A stretch of DNA of 64,000 bases from Pseudomonadota bacterium (GCA_016711215.1 JADJTL010000004.1:62001-126000), one strand, 5' to 3'; numbered from the stretch's first letter, positions 9,105 to 17,607 are shown. Notes: generated from the letters alone by a model not told the origin. Numbers and translations: made by a program.

Positions 9105-11630
9105 TCAGCGTGCGTGCGCCTCGCCGAAGGTCCGCGCGCGATAGGAAACGATCACGACCGTCAGCGAGCTGAGGGGCATCAGCACGGCGGCGAGCAGAGG
9201 GCTGATCCGGCCGCTCATCGCCAGGGCCGCGGCGACCGCGTTGTAGCCGAGCGAGAGCGCCAGATTGAGCCGGATGACGCGCAGCGTGGCGCGCGCGCCG
9301 GCGAGCAGCTCGCCCAGCGCGGCGAGGCCCGGCCGGCCGAGGTAGGCGTCGGCAGCCTCGAGGCTGGCCTCGGCCCCGCCCTGCACGGCCACGCCCGCCG
9401 TCGCCGCCACGAGCGCCGCCGCGTCGTTGACGCCGTCGCCGACCATCACCACCGGTTGCCCGCTGGCGCGCTCACGCTGCACATGCGCCAGCTTCTCCTC
9501 GGGCGAGGCCGCTCCATGACATGCCGTGTCGGCGAGGCCGAGCGCGCGGCCGATCGCGACCACGGCGCGCGCGTCGTCGCCCGAGAGCAACTCCACCCGC
9601 CAGCCGGCCCGGCGCGCCGCGTCGACCACCGCGCGAGCCTCGGGCCGAAGCGCATCGCCGAGCGCGGCCACCGCGACTACCCGGCCCTCACGGGCCACCC
9701 AGACGGGCGTGAGTCCCTGCTGGCCGGCCTCCTGCGCGGCTGCGCTGGCCCAGGCCGGGAGCGCGGCGCCGCAGCGCCCGGCGACGAAGCGCGCGGCCCC
9801 AACGACCAACACCGCACCGTCGACGCGCCCCTCGATGCCAGCGCCACGCGTTTCGCGCACGTCGCTCACCTGCGACGCCGCGGCCACCGCAAGCGGCGCG
9901 GCGTCGACCGCGACCGGCGTGGAGGCGAAGGCCGCCGCTGCGGGAAGAGGTTGATCAGCCTTCGCCAGCGCGCGCGCCAGCACGTGCGCGCTTTGGGCCT
10001 CGAGCGCCGCCACGGGGCCGCGCAGCGCCTCGTCGCCGACCCAGCGCACGAGGGCCATGCGACCCGTCGTCACGGTGCCGGTCTTGTCCAGCAGCAGCAG
10101 CCCCGGGCGCGCCAGCCGCTCGAGCGCGTCGCCACCCTTGATCAGCATGCCCCTGCGCGCGGCGCGGCCGATCGCCGCGCTGACGGCGAGCGGCGTGGCC
10201 AGGCCGAGCGCACAGGGGCAGGTGACGACCAGGAGCGCCAGCGCGTGGTCGATCGCGCTGCGAGCATCGACGCGCCACCAGTAGGCCAACGTGATCAGCG
10301 CGAGCACCAGGGCGGCCGCGACGAAGTAGCCGGCGACGCGATCCGCGGCCTCGACGATCGGCGCGCGGCGCCGCGCCTGCGCCTCGACTTGCCGCATCAG
10401 CTGCGCGACGCGGGTCTGCTCGCCGGCGGCGATGACCTCGATCAGCAGGCGCGCGTCGAGATTGAGCGTGCCAGCGTGCACCAGGGCCCCCGGGGCGACG
10501 GCGATCGGGCGCGCCTCGCCGCTGAGCAAGGCCGTGTCGAGCGACGAGGTGCCGACACGGATGCGGCCATCGACCGGCACCGCCTCACCCGCGCGCAGCT
10601 CGACGACCATGCCGGGCAGGACCGCCTCGATCGGCACCTCGCGTAGCCGCTCGCCCTCGACCAAGCGCGCGCTGCGCGGCGTCAGGGCGAAGAGCAGCTC
10701 GGCGGCGTCGGCGGCGCGGCGGTATTGGCGCCGGTGCAACCAGCGCCCGACGAGCAGGAGGAAGATCAACACCGTCAGCGAATCGAAGTAGATCGGGCCG
10801 CGACCGCGCAGCGTGTTGGCTGCACCCCAGGCGAAGCCCACCACGAGGCCGAGCGCGACGGGCAGATCGATATGAAGCGCCCGCGCGCGCAGCCCCCCGA
10901 GCGCGCTACGAAAGAAGGGCGCTGCGCACCAAGCGACCGCGGGCACCGTCAGCAGCAGCGAGGCCCAACGAAAGAGCGCCTGATAGCCTGGCTCCATGCC
11001 GGCGGGTAGCCCGGCGTAGAGCGCCGCCGCGAGCAACATCACGTTGCCGGCGACGGCGCCGGCGACGGCGATGCGGACCAGCATCGCGCGGTCGTCCCGG
11101 CGTCGCAGGCGCTCGGCCGCGGCTGCGCGGTAGGGATGGGGCGTGTAGCCGAGCCGATCGAGCGCGCGGGCGACGCGCGAAAGGGCGGTCCGCGCGGGAT
11201 CCCAGACCACCCGCACGACGGAGCGGCCGAGCTCGAGCCGCGCCTCGATCACCCCGGGCTCGAGACGTGGCAGGCGCTCGACCAACCAGAGGCAGGCGGT
11301 GCAGTGCACCCCCTCCAGGTAGAGCTCGGCGGCCAGCAGACCGCGCTGCGTCAGCGGCCGCACATAGCGGGCGCTGAAGGCCGGATCGTCGAGCTCCGCA
11401 AACTGGCGACCGCTGACCTGGGCGGGGCCCCGCGGCGAACCCGCGGCGAGCCGATAGAACGCCTCGAGCCCCTCGGCGCGCAGGAGCGCCCAGACCGTAC
11501 GGCAACCAGCGCAGCAGAACTGCTCGGTGGCAGCGGGATCGCGCAACCCGCGCGGCACGGGCAGGCCACAGTGGCTGCACGCCATCGCGGCGCCGTCAAC
11601 GCGGCGCTCAGGCAGGTCTGCTGCGCTCAT
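9105..11630 (-). CDS. ccoI: Copper-exporting P1B-type ATPase, CcoI/FixI type
   Basis: About 841 residues. The N-terminus carries a Cys cluster (CSHCGLP and CCAGC) typical of the extra metal-binding domain of CcoI, then an HMA domain with the GVHCTACLW metal site. Membrane helices follow, with the TCPCALGLATP ion-binding motif in the membrane and the phosphorylation site DKTGTVT and MVGDGVNDAAAL in the ATPase domain. CcoI supplies copper to cbb3 oxidase. A GTG at 11654 would add eight residues; neither start has a good ribosome site. No ccoNOP structural genes are in the window. Confidence 0.92.
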   Translation of the reverse strand: MSAADLPERRVDGAAMACSHCGLPVPRGLRDPAATEQFCCAGCRTVWALLRAEGLEAFYRLAAGSPRGPAQVSGRQFAELDDPAFSARYVRPLTQRGLLAAELYLEGVHCTACLWLVERLPRLEPGVIEARLELGRSVVRVVWDPARTALSRVARALDRLGYTPHPYRAAAAERLRRRDDRAMLVRIAVAGAVAGNVMLLAAALYAGLPAGMEPGYQALFRWASLLLTVPAVAWCAAPFFRSALGGLRARALHIDLPVALGLVVGFAWGAANTLRGRGPIYFDSLTVLIFLLLVGRWLHRRQYRRAADAAELLFALTPRSARLVEGERLREVPIEAVLPGMVVELRAGEAVPVDGRIRVGTSSLDTALLSGEARPIAVAPGALVHAGTLNLDARLLIEVIAAGEQTRVAQLMRQVEAQARRRAPIVEAADRVAGYFVAAALVLALITLAYWWRVDARSAIDHALALLVVTCPCALGLATPLAVSAAIGRAARRGMLIKGGDALERLARPGLLLLDKTGTVTTGRMALVRWVGDEALRGPVAALEAQSAHVLARALAKADQPLPAAAAFASTPVAVDAAPLAVAAASQVSDVRETRGAGIEGRVDGAVLVVGAARFVAGRCGAALPAWASAAAQEAGQQGLTPVWVAREGRVVAVAALGDALRPEARAVVDAARRAGWRVELLSGDDARAVVAIGRALGLADTACHGAASPEEKLAHVQRERASGQPVVMVGDGVNDAAALVAATAGVAVQGGAEASLEAADAYLGRPGLAALGELLAGARATLRVIRLNLALSLGYNAVAAALAMSGRISPLLAAVLMPLSSLTVVIVSYRARTFGEAHAR

Positions 11631-11730
11631 CGGCCATCGGCGCGAGTATGCCACAGGCGCAACCGACTACCGCTTTGCACCGCCCCCTGGGCTTCGGGCA
11701 CTTCGGCCTCGACGGCGGCCCTCCCACCCG

Positions 11731-11821
11731 GCCCTCTCACCGGCCCCTCTCACCGGCCCCTCTCACCGGCCCCTCTCACCGGCCCCTCTCACCGGCCCCT
11801 CTCACCGGCCCCTCTCACCGG
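11731..11821. repeat. 13-bp tandem repeat, seven copies
   Basis: Seven head-to-tail copies of CCCCTCTCACCGG (the first with one altered base) in an intergenic stretch behind the ccoI start. Because 13 is not a multiple of three, the array cycles through all reading frames, and the proline-rich ORFs over it are artefacts. Confidence 0.95.
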
Positions 11822-12001
11822 CCCGGCGTTGGCAGACAGCGGCGTTCTGGCTGGCGTCAGCCCCGACGACAAGGACCGCCAGCGGTCATGGACCTACGCC
11901 GCAGCTCGTGCCGGTCTCCCTCGGAGCCGGGCTGCCCGCCGATACTGCGCAAACGCTCCATCCCGCGCACCTGGAGTCAGCGGTGAACGGAGTGAGGGAC
12001 C

Positions 12002-12298
12002 ATGGGGAGAGGACGGGCGCCAGCGTTCTCGCTCGCCGAGGGCGAGGCCGTAGCGTGGCTGCGTGGCCTGCCGGAGGCCGCGGTGGATTTGTGGTCACCG
12101 ACCCTACCTACGAGTCGCTGGAGCAGCATCGAGCCATCGGAACCACCACACGGCTCAAGCGCAGCAAGGCCTCCAGCAACGACTGGTTCGCGATCTTCAT
12201 GGGCTCGGGCAGCACGGGTGTCCGCGGCGCTTCGACTCGGCCGCGAGTTTCGTCGATGCCCCCCGCGGGCCGTTGGGTTGAACCTCGACGGCTCCTGA
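12002..12298 (+). pseudogene. Remnant of a site-specific DNA methyltransferase (internally deleted, frameshifted)
   Basis: One frame starts at ATG 12002 behind GGAGTGAGG and reads AVAWLRGLPEAAVDL. After a one-base loss the next frame reads VVTDPTYESLEQHRAIGTTTRL, then KRSKASSNDWF from 12091 onward, with the TDPPY-like catalytic motif altered to TDPTY. It then jumps to FMGSGSTGV (12196-12222), the S-adenosylmethionine motif, and returns to the first frame for ALRLGREF (12227 on). In the permuted (motif IV before motif I) methylase class this is the start and end of the protein with the middle deleted. It cannot encode an active enzyme. Confidence 0.7.
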
Positions 12299-12363
12299 AC
12301 TCCGCCAGGTCGCCACCTCGGCACCGCGCAGGGTCGGTCGGCGACGCTTGGCGCTGCGTCCGC

Positions 12364-13122
12364 TCAGGCCCAGCGGGTGACGAGCAGCTTGAGCACGGTG
12401 GCAGCCACGATCAAGAGGAAGACCGGGCGCACCAGCGGTGCGCCGCGCCACAGCACGAGCCCGGAGCCGACGCGCGCTCCGCCGATCTGGCCGCAGGCCA
12501 TCACGAGACCCACCGGCCAGGCGAGCTGGCCGCGCAGCCCGAACCAGATCAGCGCCGTGACGTTCGAGCTGAAGTTCATCAGCTTCGTGTAGCCGACGGC
12601 GCGGGTCATCTGCAGGCCCAGGCCCGCCATCAGCGCAACCATCCAAAACGACCCGGTCCCCGGTCCGAAGAAACCATCGTAGAAGCCGAGCCCGAGGCCA
12701 AAGAGCGTGTAGAACCACCGACGCGGCAGGCGCGGGCGCAGCGCGTCGAGGCCGATCTTCGGCGTGAAGAGCGCGTAGAGCAGGATCGCCAGCAGCGCGA
12801 CGGGGATGAGCTGCTCGAGCAGGTGCGCCTGCACGCGCTGCACCGCCATCGCGCCGGCCGTTGCGCCACAGCAGGTCAGCGCGACACCCAGAGCGCCGTC
12901 ACGGAGGTCGACCTGCCGCGCCCGGGCGTAGTTCCAGGTCGCCGTGAAGCTACCGAAGCTGGACTGCAGCTTATTCGTGCCGAGCGCCAGTTTGGGCGGC
13001 AGCCCGAGCGAGAGCAGGGCCGGCAGGGTCACCAGCCCACCGCCGCCCGCCACGGCGTCGACGAGCCCGGCGACGAAGCCGGTGAGCAGCAGCAGGAGCA
13101 AGCTGAGCGGCTGGATCGGCAT
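12364..13122 (-). CDS. TSUP/TauE-SafE family membrane permease
   Basis: 252 residues from the ATG at 13120-13122, with seven to eight membrane helices. The N-terminal half has the family hallmark GFVAGLVDAVAGGGGLVTLPALL and LGTNKLQSSFG. The C-terminal half has the second repeat GLGLGFYDGFFGPGTGSFWM and KLMNFSSNVTAL. Members move sulfite, sulfonates or other organic anions across the inner membrane; the substrate cannot be read from sequence. The open frame extends upstream to 13680, but that part is Arg/Ala-rich and unlike the family. Confidence 0.9.
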   Translation of the reverse strand: MPIQPLSLLLLLLTGFVAGLVDAVAGGGGLVTLPALLSLGLPPKLALGTNKLQSSFGSFTATWNYARARQVDLRDGALGVALTCCGATAGAMAVQRVQAHLLEQLIPVALLAILLYALFTPKIGLDALRPRLPRRWFYTLFGLGLGFYDGFFGPGTGSFWMVALMAGLGLQMTRAVGYTKLMNFSSNVTALIWFGLRGQLAWPVGLVMACGQIGGARVGSGLVLWRGAPLVRPVFLLIVAATVLKLLVTRWA

Positions 13123-13360
13123 CACCGCACACGGTAGCCCGGCGCGGCCCCGATTGCAGCCGCTCGCTGACCGGCGGCCGGCCCCGCCGCCGGCACAAGC
13201 GCAGCGGCGGCCGCCACCGGGGGGCGACGTGGTCCGCCGGGACTGTCTGTTCCGGTCGAGCATGGGGAAATCGCGTGGCGAGGGCGAGGCTCTTTGCCCT
13301 GACGGTGCTTTGTGATATGCGCGGCACGGCCGAGTGGGGAGCCAGACAAGGGGTAGGCGT

Positions 13361-14368
13361 ATGCGGTGTCGCACGTTGGCGTTCTTCGCGGGTCTTTCGT
13401 CACTGGTCTTGGTCAATGCCGTCATCGCGCTGCCCGTCGGCGCCTCCGCGCACGGCGTCGGACGAGCCGGCGCGGAGCGGCCGCGGGCCACCGCTTGGAG
13501 TCCTGAGGCCTTCGACAAGGTGCAGCGTGGACTCCCGACCGTCCTGAGGGCCAACGGCAGCCCGCTCGTCCATGTCTTCGCCACCGGGATCACGCTCCCG
13601 CGCGCGGATCTCAAGCTCCTCGGCTCGAGCGCGTTTGGCCTCGAGCAGCGCCATCTCGGCCTGGCGATCGCGGCCCTCAAGCGGCGGCCGCAGGATCGGG
13701 TGCTTTGGGTCGGATCGAGCCCGCTTCCGGCGGGGATGATCGAGATCTACGGCAGCTCACTGATGGGCGAGCAGTGGTCGGCCGCGCAACCGCGCTTCGA
13801 GCAGTTCTACGTCAGCGACCCCAAACCCACGCGTTGGCTGCCCGAGAAGATCCTCGCCGACGCAACGCTGCTGAAGGGCCTGAAACAGGCCATCAATGGC
13901 GATCCGGCTCAGCTGCATGTCTATCGAATGACGCCGGCCGAGGCCGAGCTGGCCGTCGCGCTGGGCGCGCCCGCGGTGGCGATGTCCCCCGAGCACCAGG
14001 CGCTTGGTACCAAGAGCGGCAGCCGCGAGCTGGCAAAGCTGGTGATCGCGGCCCATCCCGACTACCACCAACAGCTCCTCCCGGGGCGTGAGCACCTGCG
14101 CTCGACGCGCGACCTTGCCGCGGCGATCGTGGAGCTGCTGCGCGCGCACGCTGTGAGCGTCGTCATGGTCAAGGCCAACGAGGGCAGCAGCGGCGAGGGC
14201 CAAGTAGCCCTCGCGCTGCCCGAGACCCTGCTTCAAGCGCTCGAGCCCCTCTCCAACCCCGAGGCCGAGGCGCTCGTCGCCCGCTGGCTGGCGCAGGGCC
14301 TCCCCGGCAGCCAGTTACGCTTTCGCCATCCGCGGATGAGCTGGCAACGCCTGCTGGGGATGGTGTGA
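13361..14368 (+). CDS. N-terminal half of a PGM1-like ATP-grasp peptide ligase (ends at an in-frame TGA)
   Basis: 335 residues from the ATG at 13361, preceded by AAGGGG at good spacing. Residues of the pre-ATP-grasp domain (VLWVGSSPLPAGMIEIYGSSL, LGTKSGSRELAKL) and the ATP-grasp N lobe (VVMVKANEGSSGEGQVALAL) match peptide ligase PGM1-related proteins, which join peptides or amino acids via acyl phosphates. The N-terminus is hydrophobic and could be read as a signal peptide, which is odd for this enzyme class. The frame ends at TGA 14366-14368, and the following codons in the same frame continue the protein (next entry). Confidence 0.8.
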   Translation: MRCRTLAFFAGLSSLVLVNAVIALPVGASAHGVGRAGAERPRATAWSPEAFDKVQRGLPTVLRANGSPLVHVFATGITLPRADLKLLGSSAFGLEQRHLGLAIAALKRRPQDRVLWVGSSPLPAGMIEIYGSSLMGEQWSAAQPRFEQFYVSDPKPTRWLPEKILADATLLKGLKQAINGDPAQLHVYRMTPAEAELAVALGAPAVAMSPEHQALGTKSGSRELAKLVIAAHPDYHQQLLPGREHLRSTRDLAAAIVELLRAHAVSVVMVKANEGSSGEGQVALALPETLLQALEPLSNPEAEALVARWLAQGLPGSQLRFRHPRMSWQRLLGMV

Positions 14369-14371
14369 GCG

Positions 14372-15034
14372 ATGGGCGGCGTTGTGGAGCAGTTCATTCC
14401 TGAGGTGCTCGAGGCCCAGCGAACGAACCAGCGCGTGCCGGAGGCCAGCGTACAGTTCCTCGCCGATGGTCTGGGCTCGCCACGGATCATCGGCTCGGCG
14501 GATGTCGTTCAACACGGCGGCGCCGAGCTCTTCGCCGGGCCATCGAACCATCCCGAGCTCCCACGCCTGCAGCGCTTCGCGGGCGAGCTGCTGCGGGCGA
14601 TGGAGGGGCGCCTGCTTGGTCCGGGGAGCTTCGACTTCACGGGCGGACCCATCCCGCGCTTCACCGAGACCAACGTACGAGAAACCGCAGTGACCTGCCG
14701 ATTGCGAGGCGTCTTCCAGAGCGTCACGGGCGCGTCCTACGACCCGACCACCGGCCAATTCCTCGATGCAGGGGGTCGGAGCTGGCATTGGGTCGGCGCT
14801 GATTATGTGCCCGTCCCAAAACCCGTGAATCGAGCGAAGCGCGCCGGGGAGCCCATCGACGGCAGGCTGATCGCCGCGCTCGCGCCAGGAAGCTTCCCCC
14901 AGGGAGCGAGCGTTCTCCCGACCCGCATCGATGGACGGGGCGGATACGGCCTGGTCGCCATGGCACCAGACGAGCGGGCCAACGCGCTGCGGGCCTTCGA
15001 TGCGGCCTGCGAGCGGCTGCAACAACGGGAGTGA
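14372..15034 (+). CDS. C-terminal half of the PGM1-like ATP-grasp ligase
   Basis: 220 residues in the same frame as the gene before it, separated by one TGA and one GCG codon. It begins MGGVVEQFIPE, which aligns with the GGIVEEFI strand directly after the ATP-grasp N lobe. It continues with the GSFDF and ETNVRETAVT metal and nucleotide region and the C-terminal family domain (YDPTTGQFLDAGG, GRGGYGLVAMAP). It has no upstream promoter or good ribosome site. It is made by readthrough or reinitiation, or the locus is newly inactivated. The family's usual EINLR appears here as TETNVRE. Confidence 0.75.
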   Translation: MGGVVEQFIPEVLEAQRTNQRVPEASVQFLADGLGSPRIIGSADVVQHGGAELFAGPSNHPELPRLQRFAGELLRAMEGRLLGPGSFDFTGGPIPRFTETNVRETAVTCRLRGVFQSVTGASYDPTTGQFLDAGGRSWHWVGADYVPVPKPVNRAKRAGEPIDGRLIAALAPGSFPQGASVLPTRIDGRGGYGLVAMAPDERANALRAFDAACERLQQRE

Positions 15035-15101
15035 GGGAGTGCTTCCCTCGCCACGACCCTCGCGATGGGAGTGCAACGCGGGGGGATTATAGGAGAGCGA
15101 G

Positions 15102-15719
15102 CTGATCTTCTACACCAACCCACAATCGCGCGGGCGGATCGCGCACTGGATGCTGGAGGAGGTCGGTGAGCCCTACCGGACCGTCTGGCTCGACTACGGC
15201 GCGACGATGAGGGACGCCGCCTATCTGGCCGTCAATCCGATGGGCAAGGTTCCCGCGCTGGTCCACGACGGGGCCGTGGTCACGGAGGCGGCGGCGATCT
15301 GCCTCTACCTCGCGGATCGCTTCGCCGCCAAGGGGCTGATGCCACCGGCGGGCGATCGCGCGCGCGCGGCGTATTTCCGGTGGACCTGCTTTGCGGCCGG
15401 CCCGCTGGAGCAGGCCGTCACGGCGAAGGCCCTCGGTTGGCAGGTGCCTGAGGGCAAGGCCTCGATGGTCGGCTTCGGCAGCTTCGAGCGGACGATCGAC
15501 GCGCTCGAGCAGGCGCTCTCAACCGGGCCCTACCTCTGTGCTGAGCGCTTCAGCGCCGCGGATGTCTACGTCGGCGCCAGCCTCGGCTGGGGCATGCTCT
15601 TCGGCACGATCGAGAAGCGGCCAGCCTTCGAGGCCTACGTCGCCCGCCTCGACGCCCGACCCGCGGCGCAGCGAGCCAAGAAACTCAACGAAGCACGCCT
15701 CAAGGCCCGCGCTGGCTGA
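15102..15719 (+). CDS. Glutathione S-transferase family protein (probable CTG start)
   Basis: About 205 residues. The N-terminal thioredoxin-like domain (IFYTNPQSRGRIAHWMLEEVG, NPMGKVPALV, TEAAAICLYLADRF) is followed by the all-helical C-domain (FSAADVYVGASLGWGML). The first ATG (15150) would cut off the first strand and the catalytic SR region. The frame is open from the TAG at 15090-15092, and AGGAGAG lies 4 bp before a CTG at 15102, so a CTG start is proposed. Likely glutathione conjugation or isomerisation in the cytoplasm; substrate unknown. Confidence 0.82.
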   Translation: MIFYTNPQSRGRIAHWMLEEVGEPYRTVWLDYGATMRDAAYLAVNPMGKVPALVHDGAVVTEAAAICLYLADRFAAKGLMPPAGDRARAAYFRWTCFAAGPLEQAVTAKALGWQVPEGKASMVGFGSFERTIDALEQALSTGPYLCAERFSAADVYVGASLGWGMLFGTIEKRPAFEAYVARLDARPAAQRAKKLNEARLKARAG

Positions 15720-15816
15720 GCATCCCACGGATCTCACCGGAGCAAGCCCCGAGCGGGGAAGGGCCCGAGGACCTAGACGACGCGTGCGCTTCGTGGGTCG
15801 GGCGGTTCCGGCGCGC

Positions 15817-16608
15817 TCAGAAGATCGCATACCCGACGCTCGCGCCGACGACCGGCGTGAAGACGTACGAGGTGTAGATATCATCGAGGTAGGCCTCGCC
15901 GTAGGCAGCGAAGGCCTCGACGGCGCGCGGCGCCCGCGGCTTGAAGCGCGCCTCGATCCGGGTTCGCGAGGCCACCGTGAAGGCGCCGCCGACGGCCGCA
16001 CGCAGGCGCCAACGCGGGCCCAACCGCCAGCTCCAGCCGAACTCGACGTCGAGCATGTGGAGGCGCGAGCTGACAGAGAAGCTCTGGCCGCCGGCTGCAG
16101 CCTCCTGCGGCGCGGGCTGGCCGGTGAGGCCCGCCACCAGCTCGGCCGCCGTGGCGCCGCCGCCGAGCGCGACGAGGCCATAGCCGCCCTCCAGATAGAA
16201 CCCGGCCTTGCGAAAGGGGCGCCAGCCAAGGTGCGTGCGCCAGATCAGCGACGAGCCCAGCGACTGGGCGATGAGGTCGGCCGTGGGGCGATCGTAGGCC
16301 TTCACCCCCACGAGCAAGGCGTTGATCGCGTCGACGTAGGGCCGCGGCAGGCAGCCCAGCGAAACGGTCGCACGTAGCCGACCAGGCCCCTCCAGCGCCA
16401 ACTGGCCACCGAGGCTGGCCGGAAAGTCGCTGCCAGCGGAGGCCACGAGCGCCCAGCGGGAGCGTTGGGGCTGCGGCCCGAACGCCTCCGCGCGCGCCGG
16501 CAGGGCGTGACCTGCGAGCGCGGCAGACGCGACTCCGCACGCCAGGTGCAGCGCGCAGCGGAGCCGGCGCGGGCGCCGCCGGTGAGGGCGGGTCAGGGCA
16601 GCCTGCAC
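15817..16608 (-). CDS. Probable outer membrane beta-barrel protein
   Basis: About 263 residues from a GTG at 16606-16608 preceded by GGAG. A signal peptide (ending HALPARA) precedes alternating hydrophobic strands with Gly/aromatic ends (FYLEGGYGLVALGGG, LDVEFGWSWRLGPRWRLRAAVGGAF), ending in a terminal aromatic residue (VGYAIF) as beta-barrels do. No named family was recognised. The frame opens further to 16653, inside the next gene; the overlap with that gene is 16 bp from the chosen start. Confidence 0.7.
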   Translation of the reverse strand: MQAALTRPHRRRPRRLRCALHLACGVASAALAGHALPARAEAFGPQPQRSRWALVASAGSDFPASLGGQLALEGPGRLRATVSLGCLPRPYVDAINALLVGVKAYDRPTADLIAQSLGSSLIWRTHLGWRPFRKAGFYLEGGYGLVALGGGATAAELVAGLTGQPAPQEAAAGGQSFSVSSRLHMLDVEFGWSWRLGPRWRLRAAVGGAFTVASRTRIEARFKPRAPRAVEAFAAYGEAYLDDIYTSYVFTPVVGASVGYAIF

Positions 16609-17543
16609 CTGCGCTCCGCGGGGTTCCAGAGGCCACCGACGACCTGAGCGCACTGCTCGGGCTCGTCAAAGACCCGGTTGAAGATCTTCAGCTCGTCGAG
16701 CGCAAAGCCGCTCTTCTGACCGAGGAGCATGCTCTGCTGCTGGCGCGTGGAGAAGATGACCCCGCGCGAGGGATTGGGCAGGGTGACCCTCCGCGCCCCG
16801 TCGACGTAGACCTCGACATCGGCGCCCTGCCCATCGACTGCGCCGTCGTGGCGAAAGACGAGATGGTGCCACTCGGCGTCGAGCTTGAGGACCTCGACGC
16901 AGTCGCTGACCACCGGCGCGGCGTCATAGCAGAGCTGCAACGCCCCGCCACCCGCCTCCACGAAGCACTCCAGGCCTCCACCCGGTTTTCCCTCCGCGGC
17001 CGCGCTGCGAAAGCTGAAGAGCTCTTGCCGGAAAGCCAGCGCGTCGGCTGCCGGCTCGCGGGCCAGCACCCAAAGCGCGATGGTGTAGTCGCTGCCTTCG
17101 CTGAGCGGCCCGACGGTGTTGGGCAGCACCAGGTAGCTCCACGCGACGGCGGTGTCAAAGGCTACCGCCTGGTTGAACCTGCCCGGCACGTAGAGGACGG
17201 CGACCCCCTGCGCGTTGTAGGGCGTCGCCAGCACGCCCGTGTTCCTGGCGTCGCCATCGAAGGGGTAGTGCAGGATCGGGCGCGCCGGCAGGGGCGGCCC
17301 GGCGTCGCTGGCAGGCGGCAACCGATTGCCGTCCGCGCGAAGAGCGCCGCCATCGCGAAGAGCGCCGCCATCGCGAAGAGCGCCGCCATCGCGAAGAGCG
17401 CCGCCATCGCGAAGAGCGCCGCCATCGCGAAGCTGCAGCGCCGGCAAGCGACTGCCACACGCGAGGGGCGCGCCGCCGAGCAAGAGCAAGCAAAGGCCGA
17501 GGGATAGTCGCCGTCGCACTTTCGAACTCCGTGGCGCCGCCAC
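16593..17543 (-). CDS. LamG-domain lipoprotein with a tandem-repeat linker
   Basis: 316 residues. A lipoprotein signal ends in the lipobox PLAC at about residue 29. A linker of repeated ALRDGG follows (about 40-69), encoded by 18-bp DNA repeats, then a concanavalin-like LamG domain (ILHYPFDGDARNTG, YTIALWVLAREP, EWHHLVFRHDG, VYVDGARR, LDELKIFNRVF). It is likely a cell-surface protein binding sugars or another ligand. Its end overlaps the downstream beta-barrel gene by 16 bp, suggesting co-expression. Confidence 0.82.
   Translation of the reverse strand: MAAPRSSKVRRRLSLGLCLLLLGGAPLACGSRLPALQLRDGGALRDGGALRDGGALRDGGALRDGGALRADGNRLPPASDAGPPLPARPILHYPFDGDARNTGVLATPYNAQGVAVLYVPGRFNQAVAFDTAVAWSYLVLPNTVGPLSEGSDYTIALWVLAREPAADALAFRQELFSFRSAAAEGKPGGGLECFVEAGGGALQLCYDAAPVVSDCVEVLKLDAEWHHLVFRHDGAVDGQGADVEVYVDGARRVTLPNPSRGVIFSTRQQQSMLLGQKSGFALDELKIFNRVFDEPEQCAQVVGGLWNPAERRCRLP
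17337..17432. repeat. 18-bp x 5 tandem repeat in the LamG lipoprotein gene
   Basis: Five perfect head-to-tail copies of an 18-bp unit (GCGAAGAGCGCCGCCATC) plus a partial sixth encode the ALRDGG linker between the lipid anchor and the LamG domain. The frame is kept at any copy number. Confidence 0.95.
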
Positions 17544-17607
17544 CCGATCAAGGCCGACCGGGCGACCTCCACCGCAACCCCATCAGGCAGCTCATTCGGC
17601 CGTCGTT

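Noticed and set aside
8904..10646. 580-codon plus-strand ORF over ccoI
   Set aside because: Shadow of ccoI, whose P-type ATPase motifs on the minus strand are unambiguous.
11648..11986. Proline-rich 112-codon ORF over the 13-bp repeat
   Set aside because: The 13-bp array is open in every frame; repeated SHRPLSPAPL is a by-product of the repeat.
14366..14368. TGA as selenocysteine or tryptophan
   Set aside because: The site lies between the ATP-grasp N lobe and the GGVVEQF strand, where I know of no family selenocysteine, and I could not recognise a bacterial SECIS hairpin just after it. Other TGA codons in the window act as stops.
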